Of a stretch of 64,000 nucleotides of DNA, positions 61,436-64,000 are shown one piece after another. Within the stretch, counting starts at the first letter, position 1. Each line of letters opens with the position of its first letter. The DNA comes from Kribbella sindirgiensis (GTDB lineage: Bacteria; Actinomycetota; Actinomycetes; Propionibacteriales; Kribbellaceae): assembly GCF_004331435.1 (NCBI RefSeq), contig NZ_SJKA01000006.1, positions 248,001-312,000 on the forward strand. The letters are read 5' to 3'. Below the pieces are notes generated by a model, which was not told the origin of the DNA, did no database searches, and saw nothing but the letters and a program-made list of their open reading frames with translations. Made by a program: the position numbers and the translations under genes.

Positions 61436-62469
61436 GCATCGGCCAGCATCGAGACGTCGACGGGCTGACGTGTCTCGATCGACAGGTGGGCGGCCTCCAG
61501 GACAGCGGTGACGTTGCGGCTGCTCTCGATCGTGATGAGCGGTTCCCGGCCGGTACGGCAGCAGTCGACCCAGTGCGCGATCGCGTCGGCGTACGCACCG
61601 GACGGGATGCCGTGCATGACCCGCTGCAGCATGTTCCGCGGGTAGCTGTAGCCGTCCGGCTTGGCCAGTACGACGTTCTCCCGCTGCCGGTCCAGCTGCA
61701 CCACACCGTTGTCCGCGACCACCGCGACGTACGAGTCGACCGTCGTGGGGAACGTGTTCGGGTAGATCCACGCGGACTCGAACGTCGCCACGGCGCCGCG
61801 CGAGTACTCCGCCTGGATCTGGATCGCGTCCGGCGTCTCGATCCCGAGCGAGCGGAGTTTTCCCCAGCGTGCGGTCGCGTAGACCCGGCGGACCTGGTCG
61901 CGGAGCAGCCAGGACACCAGGTCGATGTCGTGGCTGGACAGGAACCAGGCGCAGGTCGTGCGGTCGGCCCAGGACAGCATCTCGGTCGGCACGAGGATCG
62001 TGTCGTCCTTGCGCGCGTACGCGACCGCGACGTCGCCGAGGTCCGCGAGCAGTTCGTGGGCCTGGGCGTAGGCCGGCACCCAGCGGTGGTTGAACAGGCA
62101 CATCGCGATCACGCCGTTCTCACGGATCGCCTTCACCGCGGCGTCGGCCTCCGCGACCGACGTGGTCATCGGCTTCTCGACCAGGATGTGCTTCCCGGCC
62201 TCCGCGGCGCGGACCATCATCTCGCCGTGGACGTCGTCCGGCGTGGTCAGGACGACCGCGTCCACCGCGTCGTCGGCCAGCAGCGCGTCGAGGCCGGGAT
62301 GGATCGCCGGCCGCGGCGCGCCCCGCTCGGCGATCTCGTCCGCGAGCCGCGCGGCCGCGTCCGCCGAGCGGCTGGTCACCGCCGTGATCTCGGCGTCCGC
62401 CCGGCCGGACAACGACAGCGCGTTGCCCCGCCCCATGATCCCGGCGCCGACGATTCCGATCCGCAGCAC
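61432..62469 (-). CDS. Gfo/Idh/MocA family dehydrogenase
   Basis: NAD(P)-dependent sugar dehydrogenase of 345 residues. Nucleotide loop IGIVGAGIMGRGN is at the N-terminus, the catalytic Lys in ILVEKPMTTSVAEADA, and HDIDLVSWLL marks the C-terminal sheet domain. It starts one base after the binding-protein stop and overlaps the lyase start. It likely oxidises a product of the lyase or of sugar-ring opening. Confidence 0.93.
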   Translation of the reverse strand: MLRIGIVGAGIMGRGNALSLSGRADAEITAVTSRSADAAARLADEIAERGAPRPAIHPGLDALLADDAVDAVVLTTPDDVHGEMMVRAAEAGKHILVEKPMTTSVAEADAAVKAIRENGVIAMCLFNHRWVPAYAQAHELLADLGDVAVAYARKDDTILVPTEMLSWADRTTCAWFLSSHDIDLVSWLLRDQVRRVYATARWGKLRSLGIETPDAIQIQAEYSRGAVATFESAWIYPNTFPTTVDSYVAVVADNGVVQLDRQRENVVLAKPDGYSYPRNMLQRVMHGIPSGAYADAIAHWVDCCRTGREPLITIESSRNVTAVLEAAHLSIETRQPVDVSMLADA

Positions 62470-62470
62470 G

Positions 62471-63766
62471 CTACTTGCCCTTCGCCAGTGTGTCGTTCCA
62501 CGCCTTCTCGGCGTCGTCCAGAGCCTGCTTGGCCGACTTGGTGCCGGACATGAACGCCCGCACCTGTTCGTCGAAGAGCTGCCGGAGCTGCTCGTCGTTC
62601 CCCGAACCCAGCGACGCGTCGACGCTCTGCTTGAAGGTGTCGACGAGGATCTTGCGCGCCTGGTCGGCGGGCGTGGTCCCGGTGATGTCGGCGAAGAACG
62701 GATCCGCGAGCGCCTTCACCGAGGACGGGTAGATCGGTACCAGCTTGCACAGCGCGAGCTGCTGCTCGGGCGCGGCGACGTACTTGAGCCAGGCGGCGGC
62801 CGCGGCCTGGTTGTCCGACTTCGCGGGGATGCCCATGACCTGCTGGCCCGGCATGTAGAACTTGCCGTCGGCGCCGGTCACCGGCGGGCCGACCGTGATC
62901 GACGAGTAGACCGCGGGTGCGTTCTTCTCGACGTTCAGCAGCGAACTCGACACCGCGGCCGGGTTGAACGCGATGCCCTTGTTCTCCAGCGACTGCGGCA
63001 TGTCCCGCGGGTTCTCGCTGAGGCTTCCGGGAGCGATCGCGCCCGAGCTGAACAGCGGCTTGAACTTCTCCAGCAGCGCGAGGGTCTCCGGTGTGTTGAA
63101 GGCGGCCTTCTTCCCGTCCTCCGACAGCAGCGGGATGCCGTTCGCCTGCACCACGCTGGAGTACGCCATGAAGTTGGTCGCCGACTTGCCGGTCGCGTCG
63201 TGGTACGTCTTCGCCAGCGCGAGCGCCTCGTCGTACGTCTTCGGCGGCTTGGCCGCGTCGAAGCCGGCCTTGGCCAGCAGATCCTTGTTGTAGAACGCCA
63301 GCGACGTGCCGCCGTTGTACCACGGGATCGCGATGCGCTTGCCGTCGACAACCAACGGCTCGGCCAGGTTCGGCAGGTACGCGGCGACGTCCTCCTGGCT
63401 GAACAGCGAGCTCAGGTCGGCCATCGAGCCGGCGAACAGGCCGGTGGTCGCCGAGGTGAAGTTGACGACGTCCGGCACCTTGCCGGCGGCGATCGCGGCC
63501 AGCAGCTTGGTGGTGATGTCGGCGCCCGGTACGTCCACCCAGTTGATGTGAACCTTCGGGTGCTCCTTCTGGTAGGCGTCGATCCACTTCTGGATGTCCG
63601 GCCCGTAGTTCTTCTGCAGGTTGATCGTCCACCACTCGACGTCACCGGAGTAGGCGTCGCCGGACTGTTTCTGGTCGTCGTCACCGCCTGCGGGGCTACC
63701 GGAGACGCAGCCGGTGAGTGCGAGGACGAGCGTGGCGGCAACAGTGGCGAGTCGGAGTCGGGCCAT
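62471..63766 (-). CDS. Sugar ABC transporter solute-binding lipoprotein
   Basis: A 431-residue family 1 binding protein. The signal peptide ends in the lipobox LALTGC (C20), followed by an acidic/Ser linker. VEWWTINLQKNYGPDIQKWI begins the fold, and AIPWYNGGTSLAFYNKDLLA is the hinge-region motif of carbohydrate binders. GAGGAG lies 7 bases before the ATG. No permease or ATPase gene of the transporter occurs in the operon; it may be in the divergent unit or elsewhere. Confidence 0.93.
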   Translation of the reverse strand: MARLRLATVAATLVLALTGCVSGSPAGGDDDQKQSGDAYSGDVEWWTINLQKNYGPDIQKWIDAYQKEHPKVHINWVDVPGADITTKLLAAIAAGKVPDVVNFTSATTGLFAGSMADLSSLFSQEDVAAYLPNLAEPLVVDGKRIAIPWYNGGTSLAFYNKDLLAKAGFDAAKPPKTYDEALALAKTYHDATGKSATNFMAYSSVVQANGIPLLSEDGKKAAFNTPETLALLEKFKPLFSSGAIAPGSLSENPRDMPQSLENKGIAFNPAAVSSSLLNVEKNAPAVYSSITVGPPVTGADGKFYMPGQQVMGIPAKSDNQAAAAAWLKYVAAPEQQLALCKLVPIYPSSVKALADPFFADITGTTPADQARKILVDTFKQSVDASLGSGNDEQLRQLFDEQVRAFMSGTKSAKQALDDAEKAWNDTLAKGK

Positions 63767-63788
63767 CAGTGGCTCCTCAGAACGGAAT

Positions 63789-63812
63789 GTCCTAAACCTG
63801 GCTTACAGACAC
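63789..63812. promoter_or_regulatory. Operator copy 1 (binding-protein side)
   Basis: Read on the minus strand, GTGTCTGTAAGCC-AGGTTTAGGAC shares most positions with operator copy 2. It lies 23 bases upstream of the binding-protein ATG, in the promoter or leader. Confidence 0.5.
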
Positions 63813-63918
63813 CAGAGTGTTCGCCATCGAATCGCGCTAGTCAACGGAAGCTGCGGAAATTTTCTGGAGTTACCGCTTCCGGGCCGCTGGGTTCTGGGTT
63901 ACGGTTCCCGTCAACTTG

Positions 63919-63944
63919 GTATCTGAAATCCGGGTTTCAGACAC
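63919..63944. promoter_or_regulatory. Operator copy 2 (divergent gene side)
   Basis: GT-a-TCTGAAA-tccggg-TTTCAGA-c-AC, with 7-bp perfect inner arms plus an outer GT/AC pair. It lies 12 bases before the ATG of the divergent gene. Confidence 0.55.
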
Positions 63945-63956
63945 GAGGAGTGATGC

Positions 63957-64000
63957 ATGCCGGGTCTGAAGGGCCGCGTAGTCGGTCAGCACTGGTACAC
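63957..64000 (+). CDS. Start of a divergent gene, cut by the window end
   Basis: ATG 63957 follows GAGGAG at 6 bases and reads MPGLKGRVVGQHWYT before the window ends. The ATG at 63953 in another frame is too close to the ribosome site. The product cannot be recognised from 15 residues. Its position suggests another part of the oligosaccharide system, such as permease, hydrolase or regulator. Confidence 0.6.
   Translation, partial: MPGLKGRVVGQHWY

Noticed and set aside
61436..62101. Longer start for the heparinase-type lyase
   Set aside because: The extra residues are an Arg/Pro-rich shadow of the Gfo/Idh gene; ATG 61435 overlaps that gene's stop.

Overview
The window is a 64 kb piece of a GC-rich actinobacterial chromosome. 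Three things support this: strong G/C bias at third codon positions, frequent GTG starts, and the gene set (two clpP genes beside tig and clpX, mycothiol-type oxidoreductases, an F420-type nitroreductase, a class F sortase and a DivIVA-like protein). The overall style resembles the Propionibacteriales, and Kribbella or a close relative is my best guess. That guess is inference, because no rRNA or other taxonomic marker is present. No prophage, transposase, integrase or CRISPR locus is visible, so this looks like a mostly vegetative chromosome with accessory patches.

Layout. 1-3.0 kb: end of a beta-oxidation operon (acyl-CoA dehydrogenase, thiolase, SDR). 2.8-4.6 kb: a TIGR03086-type gene divergent from a WYL regulator, with a clear operator between them. 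5.3-7.2 kb: two tandem double-GNAT acetyltransferases. 7.2-9.4 kb: MaoC and SDR divergent from two overlapping hotdog thioesterases. 9.4-13.4 kb: truncated globin, OsmC, LapA-like, two coupled small genes, MscS and a DUF2157-like protein. 13.4-20.8 kb: 4-alpha-glucanotransferase, a secreted AA10 LPMO, a secreted M15-like peptidase behind a hairpin that hides its Shine-Dalgarno, membrane/DUF5130 genes, GNAT, an SPOR-like protein and a serine hydrolase. 20.8-27.6 kb: pepN, a mycothiol nitroreductase-like protein, a beta-lactamase-fold protein, rpiB, a Nei-type glycosylase and a membrane PP2C phosphatase. 27.7-30.6 kb: two paralogous Thr/Pro-rich wall proteins with a class F sortase. 30.7-40 kb: small enzymes, a Pcs-like phosphatidyltransferase, a DMT transporter, an AAA ATPase, a heterodimeric ABC exporter and an MFS transporter. 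40.3-46 kb: a MoxR ATPase with a VWA/metallopeptidase partner, and a secreted Fn3-like protein.

46.1-49.6 kb holds the most striking unit: a tightly coupled three-gene operon of flavohemoglobin, DivIVA-like coiled coil and a nitric oxide synthase oxygenase with an N-terminal two-helix membrane anchor. A 21-bp palindrome lies upstream and a 9-copy 31-bp minisatellite downstream. It could make NO at a defined membrane site and consume or reduce it locally. 50.0-54.9 kb: tRNA-Gly(TCC), tRNA-Pro(TGG), tig, clpP1-clpP2 and clpX, separated by clear hairpin terminators. A 122-bp element with 25-bp perfect terminal inverted repeats follows clpX.

55.1-63.8 kb is a seven-gene minus-strand operon with almost every junction overlapping: a sugar-binding lipoprotein, a Gfo/Idh/MocA dehydrogenase, a cytoplasmic heparinase II/III-type lyase, two amidohydrolase-fold proteins (one without its metal ligands), an unusual regulator and a class III aminotransferase. 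It reads as uptake and catabolism of an acidic or amino oligosaccharide. Two copies of one palindromic operator sit between it and a divergent gene cut by the window end.
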